Shown here in pieces: positions 16,905-25,262 of a DNA stretch of 64,000 nucleotides. Below the pieces are notes generated by a model, which searched no databases, was not told where the DNA came from, and saw only the letters and a program-made list of their open reading frames with translations. The stretch comes from Amycolatopsis azurea DSM 43854 (GTDB lineage: Bacteria; Actinomycetota; Actinomycetes; Mycobacteriales; Pseudonocardiaceae). A program made the translations under genes and the position numbers. Each line of letters begins with the position of its first letter. The first letter of the stretch is position 1. The stretch is from contig NZ_MUXN01000011.1 in the NCBI RefSeq assembly GCF_001995215.1, forward strand, positions 355,626 through 419,625. Direction: 5' to 3'.

Positions 16905-17672
16905 GTGACGGATGGTGCGATCGCTTTCGGCCCGATGCTCGCCGTGGTCCTGGCCCTGCTGACGATCTTCGGCGCGGCCGTGGTGCGGTTCGGACAGCTG
17001 GGGCAGGGCAACGCGGTGCTGTTCGCGGCCGCGCGAGCCGTCGTGCAGCTCGCCGCCGTGTCGCTGGTGATCGTCGGAATCCTGAAATCGGGCTGGCTGA
17101 CCGGCGGTTTCGTGCTGCTGATGTTCGCGATCGCGGCCGTCACCTCCGCACGCCGGATCGGTGTGGCCAAGGATCTCGCGTGGGTCGCGCTCGCCATCGC
17201 GTCCGGTGTGGTGCCGGTGCTGACGCTCGTGCTCGCGACCGGGGTGGTCCCGTGGCGGCCCATCGCGATCGTGCCGATCGCCGGGATCGTCATCGGCGGC
17301 GCGATGTCCGCGACCTCCCAGGCGGCGAGGCGTGCCCTGGACGAACTCGTGTCCCGGCACGGCGAGTACGAAGCCGCACTGGCGCTGGGTTTCCTCCGGC
17401 GCCCGGCCGCGCTGGAGATCTGCCGCCCCTCCGCGGGGCAGGCGCTGATCCCCGCGCTCGACCAGACGCGGACGGTCGGCCTGGTGACCCTGCCCGGCGC
17501 CTACGTCGGTGTCCTCCTCGGTGGCGCCGGGCCCTTGCAGGCCGGGGTGACCCAGGTGCTCGTGCTCATCGGGCTGCTGGCGGCGGAGGCCGTCGCGGTC
17601 CTGGTCGTCGTGCACCTGGTCGCGGCAGGCCGGATCAGCCGAAAGGCGACTGAAGATGCGACGTGTCGTTGA
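16905..17672 (+). CDS. FetB/YbbM-type (UPF0014) ABC transporter permease
   Basis: 255 residues from the GTG at 16905, about seven hydrophobic spans. Family hallmarks: VRFGQLGQGNAVLFAAARAVVQL, a stretch of EYEAALALGFLRRPAALEICR and the run RTVGLVTLPGAYVGVLLGG. E. coli FetB pairs with the FetA ATPase to export iron. No FetA-like ATPase is adjacent; the ATPase domain at 4.4 kb belongs to another exporter. The 3' end overlaps the convergent phosphatase gene by 38 bases. Confidence 0.87.
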   Translation: MTDGAIAFGPMLAVVLALLTIFGAAVVRFGQLGQGNAVLFAAARAVVQLAAVSLVIVGILKSGWLTGGFVLLMFAIAAVTSARRIGVAKDLAWVALAIASGVVPVLTLVLATGVVPWRPIAIVPIAGIVIGGAMSATSQAARRALDELVSRHGEYEAALALGFLRRPAALEICRPSAGQALIPALDQTRTVGLVTLPGAYVGVLLGGAGPLQAGVTQVLVLIGLLAAEAVAVLVVVHLVAAGRISRKATEDATCR

Positions 17673-18321
17673 ACCGTCGCACCATCCAGTTGTCGCCCGA
17701 CACCACCAGATGCGAGATCGAGCCGTTGTCCACGCCGAGGAACGCGAATCGGTTTCCGGCGGCACTGGCCTGGGCGAAGACCTCGCCGATGACACCGCCG
17801 TGGGTGAACACGGCGATCCGGCGGTCCGGGTTGGCCGCCGCGAGCCTGCCGATGGCCGCCTTGATCCGGCCGCCGAACGACTCCATCGACTCCGCGCCGG
17901 GGATGACGTCCCAGCGCTGTTCCCGCCACAGCTGTTCGACGATCGGGTGACCTTCGTGGGTGTAGCGCCGGAAGAGCCCGTTCTCCCAGTCGCCGAGGTG
18001 GATCTCCCGCAGGTCGGCTTCGACCTCCGGCGTCAGCCCGAGCTTCGCCGCCAGCGGTGCCGCGGTCTGCGACGTCCGGCGCAGCGTCGTCACGTACAGC
18101 GCGGTGATCCGCTCGTCCGCCAGGCGGCGGCCGACCCGTTCGGCGTGGTCCCGGCCCTCCGGCGCGAGGTCCGGATCGGCCTGCCCGTCGACGAGGTCGA
18201 AGGGATCGCTGCCCTTCGCCGGGGCCGATTCACCGTGGCGGACAAGGAAGATCTCGGTCGCGCCGGGCGGGGGAGAGAACCGGTGCTGGCGGTATTCGAC
18301 TTCCTGCTCAGGCGTGCTCAT
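17635..18321 (-). CDS. Histidine phosphatase family protein
   Basis: 228 residues, cytoplasmic. The phosphoacceptor motif is LVRHGESAPAKG near residue 27-36, followed by the usual LAPEGRDHAERVGRRL, the second arginine in TTLRRTSQTA, the acid loop LREIHLGDWE and the C-terminal His in IAVFTHGGVIGEV. All four core residues of the branch-1 phosphoglycerate-mutase-like fold are present. Family members dephosphorylate many small molecules, so the substrate is open. Tail-to-tail with the FetB-like gene; separated from the antiporter gene upstream by 18 bases. Confidence 0.9.
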   Translation of the reverse strand: MSTPEQEVEYRQHRFSPPPGATEIFLVRHGESAPAKGSDPFDLVDGQADPDLAPEGRDHAERVGRRLADERITALYVTTLRRTSQTAAPLAAKLGLTPEVEADLREIHLGDWENGLFRRYTHEGHPIVEQLWREQRWDVIPGAESMESFGGRIKAAIGRLAAANPDRRIAVFTHGGVIGEVFAQASAAGNRFAFLGVDNGSISHLVVSGDNWMVRRFNDTSHLQSPFG

Positions 18322-18339
18322 GCCCCGGACGATACCGAG

Positions 18340-20211
18340 TCAGCCGAGCTGTTTGTCCACGAAACACCAGCGCCAGGTCTCGCCAGGCTCGTGGCTGCGC
18401 ATCACCGGGTGCAGCGTCTCGTGGAAGTGCTCGGTCGCGTGTTTGCCCGGTGAGGAGTCGCAACAGGCGACGTTCCCGCATTTGACGCATCGCCGCAGGT
18501 GGACCCAGGTCATCCCGTGCTCGACGCAGATCGCGCATGCATCCGGAGAGCTGGGTTCGACGGTCGGCCACTCCTTGGTCAGATGTTTGCAGGATCCCGC
18601 CGTCGCGGCTGGGGTGCGCAGTTCCCGATCGGAGTCCGGCACGGTCTCCTCCTCCCTGTCCAGCATGGATTCCTCGATGTCGAGCCGTTCGAGGATCCGC
18701 CGCAGGACATCATCATCGGCCATCCCGGAGTCCCGCGCCTCCAGGAACTTTTCGCGCTCGACTTCGAGCAGCCTCATCCGCAGCCGCCGGTAGGCGTCGC
18801 TCGGCGTTTCGGTCAGGGTGCTCTGCCTGCCGAGTTCCTCCCAAGCCGAGTCCGACCGATGCTGGAGCCGGCTGCGCAGGCGTTCGACGATGTCGTCCGG
18901 GTCGTCGACGGTCCGGATCTTCTCCAGTTCGTCGAGCGCGGCCCGGGTCATGTTGTTGAGCACGGCCGCTTCCTGCAGCGCGTCCTCGGCCGGGTCGGGC
19001 GGCGGCAGCTTCAGACGGCGGACCAGGACCGGCAGCGTCGTCCCGTGCAGCAGCAGCGTTCCCGCCACCACGACGAACGCGACCAGCACCAGCACGGCCC
19101 GCTGCGGGGTGTCCGCGGGCAGCACGAACGCCGCCGCGAGCGTGACGACCCCGCGCATGCCCGCCCAGGCGATCACCGCCGAGTACCGCCACGGCCAGGC
19201 GTGCCGGCGGAACGTCCGCCGCGCCAGGCCGATGCCCACCATCCAGATGATCCGCGCGACGATGGTCGCGGCCAGCGTGGCGGCGCAGATCAGGATCAGG
19301 TCCAGTGCGCTCAGCCCGCTGTCGCCGACCTCGGTCATGATCCGGCGGACCTGCAGCCCGATCAGCAGGAAGACGATGTTCTCCAGCAGGAACTGGATGG
19401 TCTGCCAGTTCAGCCTGCTGGCCAGCCGGGAACGTCCCGAGAGCATGCTCGGCGCCTTGTGCCCGAGGATCAGCCCCGCGACGACCACGGAGATCACGCC
19501 GGAACCGTGGATCGCCTCGGCGGCCAGATAGGCGACGAACGGGACCACCAGCGAAAGCGCGGTGTCGGTGACCGGATCCTCCAGCCGGGTCCGGATGAGC
19601 GCGGCGAGCGCGCCGACGGCGAAGCCGATCACCAGCCCGCCGCCCGCGGCCAGCAGGAAGTCCCCGCCGACCTGAAGCAGGCTGACCGAGCCGGCGATGG
19701 CCGCGATGGCGGTCCGCAACGCGACCAGCGCGGCCGCGTCGTTGAACAGGCTTTCGCCTTCCAGCAGCCGGGTCAGCTTGCGCGGCATCCCGACCTTGCG
19801 GGCGACGGCGGAGGCCGCGACCGCGTCGGGCGGGGCGACCACCGCGCCGATCGCGAGCCCGGCGGCGAGCGGCAGATCGGGGATCACCAGCCACGCCACG
19901 ACCCCGACCGCGGCGGTGGTGAAGATGACGAGCCCCACCGACAGCAGCAGGATCGGCCCGCGATTGCGGCGGAAGTCGATCAGCGACGTGCGGATCGCGG
20001 TCGCGTAGAGGAGCGGGGGCAGCAGCCCCAGCAGAACGACTTCCGGGTCCAGTTCGTACTCCGGGATGCCCGGGACGTACGAGGCGACGACCCCCACCGC
20101 GATCAGGCACAGGGGTGCCGACCAGTCGAGTTTCCGCGCCGCGGCGGTGACCAGGAGGACGGCCACCACCAGTGCCACGAGTTCTACCGCGATCTCCACG
20201 CCGCTCATCAT
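18340..20211 (-). CDS. Na+/H+ antiporter (CPA1) with C-terminal UBP-type zinc finger
   Basis: About 623 residues from ATG 20211. The first 400 residues contain about 12 membrane spans and CPA1 motifs: IGAVVAPPDAVAASAV with the ion-binding Asp, and LFNDAAALVAL. A helical cytoplasmic region follows (KIRTVDDPDDIVERLRSRLQ). The last 85 residues are a UBP-type zinc finger: CKHLTKEW, CAICVEHG, LRRCVKCGNVACCD, then HATEHFHETLHPVMRSHEPG and a final WRWCFVD. This domain binds the ubiquitin C-terminus in eukaryotes; in actinobacterial antiporters its ligand is not known to me. The gene follows the VOC gene by 37 bases. Confidence 0.9.
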   Translation of the reverse strand: MMSGVEIAVELVALVVAVLLVTAAARKLDWSAPLCLIAVGVVASYVPGIPEYELDPEVVLLGLLPPLLYATAIRTSLIDFRRNRGPILLLSVGLVIFTTAAVGVVAWLVIPDLPLAAGLAIGAVVAPPDAVAASAVARKVGMPRKLTRLLEGESLFNDAAALVALRTAIAAIAGSVSLLQVGGDFLLAAGGGLVIGFAVGALAALIRTRLEDPVTDTALSLVVPFVAYLAAEAIHGSGVISVVVAGLILGHKAPSMLSGRSRLASRLNWQTIQFLLENIVFLLIGLQVRRIMTEVGDSGLSALDLILICAATLAATIVARIIWMVGIGLARRTFRRHAWPWRYSAVIAWAGMRGVVTLAAAFVLPADTPQRAVLVLVAFVVVAGTLLLHGTTLPVLVRRLKLPPPDPAEDALQEAAVLNNMTRAALDELEKIRTVDDPDDIVERLRSRLQHRSDSAWEELGRQSTLTETPSDAYRRLRMRLLEVEREKFLEARDSGMADDDVLRRILERLDIEESMLDREEETVPDSDRELRTPAATAGSCKHLTKEWPTVEPSSPDACAICVEHGMTWVHLRRCVKCGNVACCDSSPGKHATEHFHETLHPVMRSHEPGETWRWCFVDKQLG

Positions 20212-20248
20212 CACCCGAAGGCCTCGGTGCGCGCGCATCGAGGGGCGG

Positions 20249-20644
20249 CTACCGCTGTTCGATACGCACCAGGTTGCCCGCCGGGTCACGGAAGGCGCAG
20301 TCGCGGACGCCGTAAGGCTGTTCCATCGGCTCCTGGACGACATCGGCGCCGGTCGCCTGGATCCGGTCGAACGTCTCGATCAGGTCCGAAGTGGACAGCA
20401 CGATGGCCCCGTAGGTGCCCTTGGCCATCAGTTCGGCGATCGTGGCGCGTTCCTCGTCGGTGATCTCCGGGCCGTCGGCCGGGGAACGCAGCACGATCGA
20501 CGTCCGCGGCTGCCCCGGCGGGCCGACGGCGACCCGGTGCGGAGCGTCGTCCCGCACCTCGAAGCCCAGGACGTCGCGATAGAAGGAAAGGGCGGCCTCG
20601 AGATCGTCGGCGGGGAGGAAGGACGCGTGAATCGAGAGGATCAT
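20249..20644 (-). CDS. VOC (glyoxalase/bleomycin resistance) family protein
   Basis: 131 residues from ATG 20644; a TTG at 20653 overlapping the upstream stop is an alternative. Two beta-alpha-beta-beta-beta modules are visible: LSIHASFLPADDLEAALSFY with RDVLGFEVRDD, and YGAIVLSTSDLIETFDRIQA, ending CAFRDPAGNLVRIEQR, the usual metal-site Glu strand. Members are dioxygenases, glyoxalases or drug-binding proteins, and nothing here fixes which. It begins 5 bases after the AraC regulator stop, so it is the second gene of that operon and likely its target. Confidence 0.87.
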   Translation of the reverse strand: MILSIHASFLPADDLEAALSFYRDVLGFEVRDDAPHRVAVGPPGQPRTSIVLRSPADGPEITDEERATIAELMAKGTYGAIVLSTSDLIETFDRIQATGADVVQEPMEQPYGVRDCAFRDPAGNLVRIEQR

Positions 20645-20649
20645 GCGAC

Positions 20650-21117
20650 TCAAGGTAGGTCGGGGCGCCGGGAGGCCGCTTCTCTATTCCTGATCGGTCG
20701 CATGACCTGTTTGACGACGCAGCCGGGCATACCGCGGCCCTCTTCCGCCGCCTGCTTGCGGTAGGCGCTCGGCGAGATGCCGACCAGCTCCGAGAACCGC
20801 GTGCTGAAGGTGCCCAGCGACGAGAAACCGACGTCGAAGCAGACCTCGGTGACCGACATGTCCCCGCGCCGCAGCAGCATCATGGCCCGCTCGATCCGGC
20901 GGGTCATCAGGTAGCTGTAGGGCGATTCGCCGTACGCGGCGCGGAATTCCCGGCTCAGGTGCCCGGCCGAGACGTGCACGCCGCGTGCCAGCGCCTCGAC
21001 GTCCAGCGGCTGGGCGTAGTCCCGGTCGATCCGGTCGCGGACACGTCGCAGCATCGCGAGGTCGCGCAGGCGCGGGCCTGGGTCACGCTGTCCGGTCACC
21101 CGGAAAGCGTAACCCAC
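20650..21117 (-). CDS. AraC family transcriptional regulator (short, HTH only)
   Basis: 155 residues, essentially the two-HTH DNA-binding domain without a sensor domain. HTH 1: LDVEALARGVHVSAGHLSRE; HTH 2: SVTEVCFDVGFSSLGTFSTR; then the conserved FSELVGISPSAYRK. Such short regulators next to a VOC gene are common in actinobacteria. The two genes are co-directional with a 5-base gap. The start codon is not strongly supported; a later start within the first 15 residues would leave the HTH intact. Confidence 0.85.
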   Translation of the reverse strand: MGYAFRVTGQRDPGPRLRDLAMLRRVRDRIDRDYAQPLDVEALARGVHVSAGHLSREFRAAYGESPYSYLMTRRIERAMMLLRRGDMSVTEVCFDVGFSSLGTFSTRFSELVGISPSAYRKQAAEEGRGMPGCVVKQVMRPIRNREAASRRPDLP

Positions 21118-21130
21118 GGGGTGACGGAAA

Positions 21131-21162
21131 AGGCCCCCTTCGCCGGGCGGCGAAGGGGGCCT
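21131..21162. terminator. Perfect 14-bp GGCCCCCTT hairpin after csxA
   Basis: AGGCCCCCTTCGCC and GGCGAAGGGGGCCT flank a GGGC loop, 17 bases past the csxA stop and close to the 5' end of the AraC gene. One of three GAAGGCCCC-type hairpins in the window. Confidence 0.88.
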
Positions 21163-21178
21163 CTGGCGACTCCCCGTG

Positions 21179-24100
21179 CTAAAGGGTGATCTTGTCGACG
21201 TTGGGGCCGCCGTTCGCCGTGGTGGCGACCGCCTTGATCTTGTTCTGTCCCGCCGCCAAGGTCATCTTGACGGTTCTCGTCGTCCAGTTCGGCCAAGCCC
21301 CGGTGGCGCCGAAGCCGACACCCGACGCGCTGATCGAACCGTTGACGGAGAAGTCCAGCGGCCGGTCCGCCGTCGTCCCGTTGGCGTACCGGACGACCAC
21401 GTCGTAGGTGCCCGCCGCCGCGACGTTCACCGTCCACTCGACCGAGCTGCCCGCCACGTTGTCGTAGTTGACGAACCCGCTGCCGGTGAACCCGGCGTGG
21501 TTGGACTCCACCGCGCCCTGGACGACCGCGGCGTCCTCGGCCTGGTAGTCGACCGGGTTGCTCGGGCCGGGGCCCGAGCCGTCGGCCGGAACGGTCTGCG
21601 TGCCGGTGTTCCAGCCCGAGACCCGCACCGAAGGCTTGGAGCCCTTGAGGTCGGCCGTGCGGTACTTCGCGGTCAGCGTGGTCGTTTCACCCGGCCACAG
21701 GCTCACCGCGTTGTCGTTCCACTCCACCGGGAGCACCGGCTTGCCCGCGGTGTCCACGACCTTCGAGTCGACGTAGAACGCCGGGAGTTTGCCGCCCGAG
21801 GTGTTCTTCAGCGTCACGGTCGTCGTGGTGGTGCCGTCGGAACCGGCGACCGACTTCGCCGTCGCGCTGACGGCGGACTGGCCGAGGTTCTTCAGCCCGG
21901 ACAGATCGGCGTAGGCCGACTGCGGCGTGTAGTACCAGTCGCTGCCGCCCCAGTTCAGCGTGTCCGCCTTGGTGGAGAGCCAGTACACGTTCCGGCTGAC
22001 CTCCTTGCCGGAGGAATCGGTGAGCACCAGCTTCGCCAGGTAGGTCGTCGACAGCCCGCTCACCGCCGGGACGGTGACCGCGGTGGACTTCGCGCCCAGC
22101 GCGCCGACCGACAGCCCGGTCTTGGTGTTGCTGTACTTCTCGGTGCCGTCGAGGTTGTACAGCTTCGTGGTCGCCGTCAGCCCGCTCACCGCGTTCGACG
22201 TCTGGTTGATCACCACGACCGAGCGGTTGTCGTGCGAGTACTGGATGTGCAGCGGCTCGTTGGCCTTCTTCGCCCCGTAGTACGCGCCGTTCTGGTCCAT
22301 GTAGGCGTCGAACAGCTGCCAGTGCAGAGAAGTCCACGGGCTGTTGAGCATCCAGTAGATCAACCCGGTCGACGGGTTGGTCGAGTCCGTGTAGTTACGG
22401 GAGTGCGACTCGAATTCCGCACGGACGTTCTCGTACTGCGCGAGCTGCGACTTCCGCACGAAGTCGGCCAGGTCCGCCGGAGCGCCGTAGCGCTTGGTGA
22501 GGGCGTTGCCGAACAGCTTCAGGTTGCCGAAGGTCTCCGACGACGAGCGGTGGTACTGCGCCGCCGACGGGTTCTTCCACATCGTTTCCAGCTCACTGGC
22601 CGACATCATCCGCTTCAGGGTGTCCATGGTCGGGATGTCGACGCCGGCGCTGGTCTCGGAGTTGAAGCTCCACGCGCCGCCACGGTCCTTCTGCGACTTG
22701 TCGTACCAGTACACCGGCGGCACGTAGTCGTACGGGCCGTTCATCTTCATGCCGGAAGCACCGGTGATGGGGGACGGCCTCGCGGACGCCGCCGGGATCA
22801 CCGGAGGCTGGAAGTCCGCGGCCTTCATCGCGTCGAGGTAGCCCTGCTCGATCCGCTTGTCCGGCGCGAAGTCGGAGCCGATGTGGAAGGAGATGACGCT
22901 CGGGTGGTCACGCAGGCGCTCGGCCTCGGAGAACATCGACGCCTTGGCGATCGGGTAGTCCGACTCGACCCACGGCTCGCCCTTCTCGGAGCCGTTGACC
23001 TGGCCTTCCCACTTGTCGCAGCATTCCCAGCCGGGCATGGTCAGCACGCCGAGGTCGTCGGCGATGTCGAAGAACTCGTCCGGTTCGATGTGGCCTTCCA
23101 GCCGGACCGTGTTGAGCCCGAGGTTCAGCACGTACTTGAGCTTGTCGGCCGCCGCGGTCTCGCTCCAGCGCAGGAACAGGTCCGGCGTGTAGCCGCCGCC
23201 GCGGATCAGCAGCGGCTTGCCGTTGACGCTGTACTGCCGTCCGCCGCTGGAGTTCAGCGTCGCCTTGACGTCACGGACACCGAACTTCGACTTCGAGGCG
23301 TCCGACGCCGTGCCGCCGACGCTCGCCGTCAGGTCGAGGTCGTACCGGTTCTGGCCGCCCATCCCGGCGGGCCACCACACGTTCGGGTTGTCCAGGCCGA
23401 CGACCGGGAAGGTGACGGTCTTGCGTTCCTTCGCGGCCAGCGAAACCGTCTGGCTGACCGGCTTTCCCGCGACCGTGCCGGCGACGGTGGTCTGCACCGC
23501 GTTCGCCGAGTCGTTGCGGACGTCGGCCTTGACCGTGAGGTCGGCGTGGCTGAGCGCCGAGTTCAGCTTCTGGACCACGTGGGCGCTGCGCAGCGCCACC
23601 GGGCCGCCGCGCCGGACGAGGACGTCGCGCACGATGCCCATGTTCTGGTCCGGCGGGGTCTGCGCCCAGTCGATCCAGCCCATCGAGAGGTCGTTGTTGG
23701 GATCGTTGGGGTACACCTTGAACGCGACGCTGTTGACGCCCTGGCGGACGTGCTCGGTGATGTCGAGGTCGTGGCGGGTGTAGGCGCCGTTGACCTGGTC
23801 CTTCGTCGCGATCCTGGTGCCGTTGACCCAGACGTCGGCCTTCGAGAGGACGCCGCTGAAGTCGAGGTACGTCCGCGACGAGGTGTCCTCGACGTTCAGG
23901 TCGGTGCGGTACCACCACGGCACGGTGAACTGCGCCGTCGGGACGTTCTTCATGTTCGTCGAGTAGAACGGGTCGGCGTACTTGCCGTTCTGCAGCAGTC
24001 CGGCGTAGACGGTCGAGCGCGACGACACCGGGTACCAGCCGGCGGTGGGGAAGCCCGGCTTCGACACCGCCGAGTCGTCGCTGACCTGTGCCGAGGACTG

Positions 24101-24277
24101 GATCACGTAGCCGGGGATCGGGGTGGCGTTGCCCGCGGCGGCGCCGACGGACAGCGGGACGGCCACTTCCGCGCCGGTGGCGGCGGGAGCGGTGGTCACC
24201 CCGCAGACCGCCGCGGCCAGCGCGGTGACGGTCATGGCCAGTAACGGGATCCGGGTTCTCTTCTGCCGAAAACTCAC
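21179..24277 (-). CDS. csxA: Exo-beta-D-glucosaminidase (GH2), chitosan degradation
   Basis: 1032 residues from the GTG at 24277, preceded by AAGGAGG. It matches A. orientalis CsxA, as I recall that sequence, nearly throughout and in length. A signal peptide (IPLLAMTVTALAAAVCGVTT) is followed by the GH2 sugar-binding, immunoglobulin-like and TIM-barrel domains. Numbered from this start, Asp469 (HIGSDF) and Glu541 (FNSETSAG) are exactly the acid/base and nucleophile reported for CsxA. The last 130 residues form a CBM35-type module (YQAEDAAVV...GPNVDKITL). The secreted enzyme removes glucosamine from the non-reducing end of chitosan oligomers. A dyad at 24320-24344 likely controls it. Confidence 0.96.
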   Translation of the reverse strand: MSFRQKRTRIPLLAMTVTALAAAVCGVTTAPAATGAEVAVPLSVGAAAGNATPIPGYVIQSSAQVSDDSAVSKPGFPTAGWYPVSSRSTVYAGLLQNGKYADPFYSTNMKNVPTAQFTVPWWYRTDLNVEDTSSRTYLDFSGVLSKADVWVNGTRIATKDQVNGAYTRHDLDITEHVRQGVNSVAFKVYPNDPNNDLSMGWIDWAQTPPDQNMGIVRDVLVRRGGPVALRSAHVVQKLNSALSHADLTVKADVRNDSANAVQTTVAGTVAGKPVSQTVSLAAKERKTVTFPVVGLDNPNVWWPAGMGGQNRYDLDLTASVGGTASDASKSKFGVRDVKATLNSSGGRQYSVNGKPLLIRGGGYTPDLFLRWSETAAADKLKYVLNLGLNTVRLEGHIEPDEFFDIADDLGVLTMPGWECCDKWEGQVNGSEKGEPWVESDYPIAKASMFSEAERLRDHPSVISFHIGSDFAPDKRIEQGYLDAMKAADFQPPVIPAASARPSPITGASGMKMNGPYDYVPPVYWYDKSQKDRGGAWSFNSETSAGVDIPTMDTLKRMMSASELETMWKNPSAAQYHRSSSETFGNLKLFGNALTKRYGAPADLADFVRKSQLAQYENVRAEFESHSRNYTDSTNPSTGLIYWMLNSPWTSLHWQLFDAYMDQNGAYYGAKKANEPLHIQYSHDNRSVVVINQTSNAVSGLTATTKLYNLDGTEKYSNTKTGLSVGALGAKSTAVTVPAVSGLSTTYLAKLVLTDSSGKEVSRNVYWLSTKADTLNWGGSDWYYTPQSAYADLSGLKNLGQSAVSATAKSVAGSDGTTTTTVTLKNTSGGKLPAFYVDSKVVDTAGKPVLPVEWNDNAVSLWPGETTTLTAKYRTADLKGSKPSVRVSGWNTGTQTVPADGSGPGPSNPVDYQAEDAAVVQGAVESNHAGFTGSGFVNYDNVAGSSVEWTVNVAAAGTYDVVVRYANGTTADRPLDFSVNGSISASGVGFGATGAWPNWTTRTVKMTLAAGQNKIKAVATTANGGPNVDKITL

Positions 24278-24319
24278 GAGCGCGCCTCCTTGGGCACACG
24301 GCGGCGGACCTGGGCGGAA

Positions 24320-24344
24320 ATTGTTAAGAAAGTTCCCTAACAAT
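24320..24344. promoter_or_regulatory. Inverted-repeat operator upstream of csxA (ROK-type consensus)
   Basis: ATTGTTA and TAACAAT form the outer arms of a 25-base dyad whose inner part (AGAAAGTTCCC) nearly continues the symmetry. The site lies 43 bases upstream of the csxA GTG. The form resembles the TTAGGAAAnTTTCCTAA operators I associate with ROK-family and other sugar-responsive repressors in actinobacteria. The regulator is not in the window. Confidence 0.65.
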
Positions 24345-24409
24345 GTTGGGGGAGATAGTAGCCGCCACTTCGCGCGGAGAACAGACCCTTACACCGGGTT
24401 CGTCAGTGG

Positions 24410-24802
24410 TCAGGCGACGGGCGCGACGTAGATCCACTGCCCGCCGGTGCGGACGAAACGGCTGTTCTCGTGCATGCTGTCCGCCCGGCGATCCTGCCGG
24501 TAGTGGGCCCGGAACTCGACCGTGCCCTCGTTCTCCAGCAGGCCGCCGCCGGTCTTGCCGAGGATCTCCAGGAACGTCCAGCGCTGCCCCGGGTCGAGTT
24601 CGAGGTCCGCGGGCCTGGTCGTCGGATCCCAGGTCTTCGTGAGGTACGCGGTGTCGCCGACGGCGAACGCGCTGAACCGCGACCGCATCAGGAGTTCGGC
24701 TGTCGGCGCTGTCGCGGCTCCCCGGTGGAAACGGCCGCAGCAAGCGCCGTAGGGCTCGCCGAGGCCGCACGGGCAACGGGATTCGTCGGTGATCACAGGC
24801 AC
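24410..24802 (-). CDS. YchJ family protein (SEC-C metal-binding motif)
   Basis: 130 residues. An N-terminal SEC-C type zinc motif, CPCGLGEPYGACCGRFH, is followed by ELLMRSRFSAFAVGDTAYL and WTFLEILGKTGGG, which define the YchJ/UPF0225 family, and by a cystatin-like NTF2 fold (GTVEFRAHYRQ, GGQWIYV). Function in bacteria is unknown. The gene ends about 65 bases from the csxA operator and runs the same way, preceded by the DUF1801 gene. Confidence 0.9.
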   Translation of the reverse strand: MPVITDESRCPCGLGEPYGACCGRFHRGAATAPTAELLMRSRFSAFAVGDTAYLTKTWDPTTRPADLELDPGQRWTFLEILGKTGGGLLENEGTVEFRAHYRQDRRADSMHENSRFVRTGGQWIYVAPVA

Positions 24803-24815
24803 GCCGCCGATTGTG

Positions 24816-25193
24816 TCACCGTGCCGCTGTTGGGGCTTCGAGGTCTCGTGCCTGCTTGAGCCAGCCGGTGAACAGTTCGGCGTCGATGTCGTCGACCGAA
24901 CGCAGTTTGACGTGCGCCATCTCCCGGGCGCTCGCCTCGAGCCTGCCGGACTCGTCGTCGACGAGCTGCCCCTTCCAGAGGGCGAAAGTGACGTACGACG
25001 AGTACGCCTTCACCAGGCAGACGAGGCCCTTGCCCACGGCTTCGCCCACGCTCCAGGTCGGGGAGGCGTGGTACATCGCCTCGATGGAGCCCGGCAGGGC
25101 GGCGTTGACGATCGGGCGCAGTGCGGTGGCGACCTCACGCAGACCCTCGGGCAGGGCGGCGAGGTAGTCGTCGACGTTCGCGAACTTGGCCAT
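24816..25193 (-). CDS. DUF1801 domain protein
   Basis: 125 residues beginning MAKFANVDDYLAALPEGLRE. The pattern YLAALPEGLREVATALRPIV, IEAMYHASPTWSVG, VCLVKAYSSYVTFALWKGQ and MAHVKLRSVDDID is that of the YdhG/DUF1801 fold. Members are small soluble proteins of unresolved function; some relate to iron chaperone-like YdhG. It precedes ychJ by 13 bases and is probably co-transcribed. Confidence 0.85.
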   Translation of the reverse strand: MAKFANVDDYLAALPEGLREVATALRPIVNAALPGSIEAMYHASPTWSVGEAVGKGLVCLVKAYSSYVTFALWKGQLVDDESGRLEASAREMAHVKLRSVDDIDAELFTGWLKQARDLEAPTAAR

Positions 25194-25262
25194 GACTTGA
25201 TCCCTTCGATCGGTGTGCGCTCAGCTAACCGTCCGAAGGTTGAAGTTGTCAAGACAAAAAAA

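Noticed and set aside
16905..17672. The FetB-like permease as partner of the ATPase fused to the hydrolase at 4.4 kb
   Set aside because: That ATPase is already coupled to its own ABC-2 permease by an 8-base overlap; distance and family differ.
21176..24244. A 1022-codon open frame on the + strand
   Set aside because: It is the antisense shadow of csxA; its product is an arginine/valine-rich sequence with no domain, as expected in GC-rich DNA.
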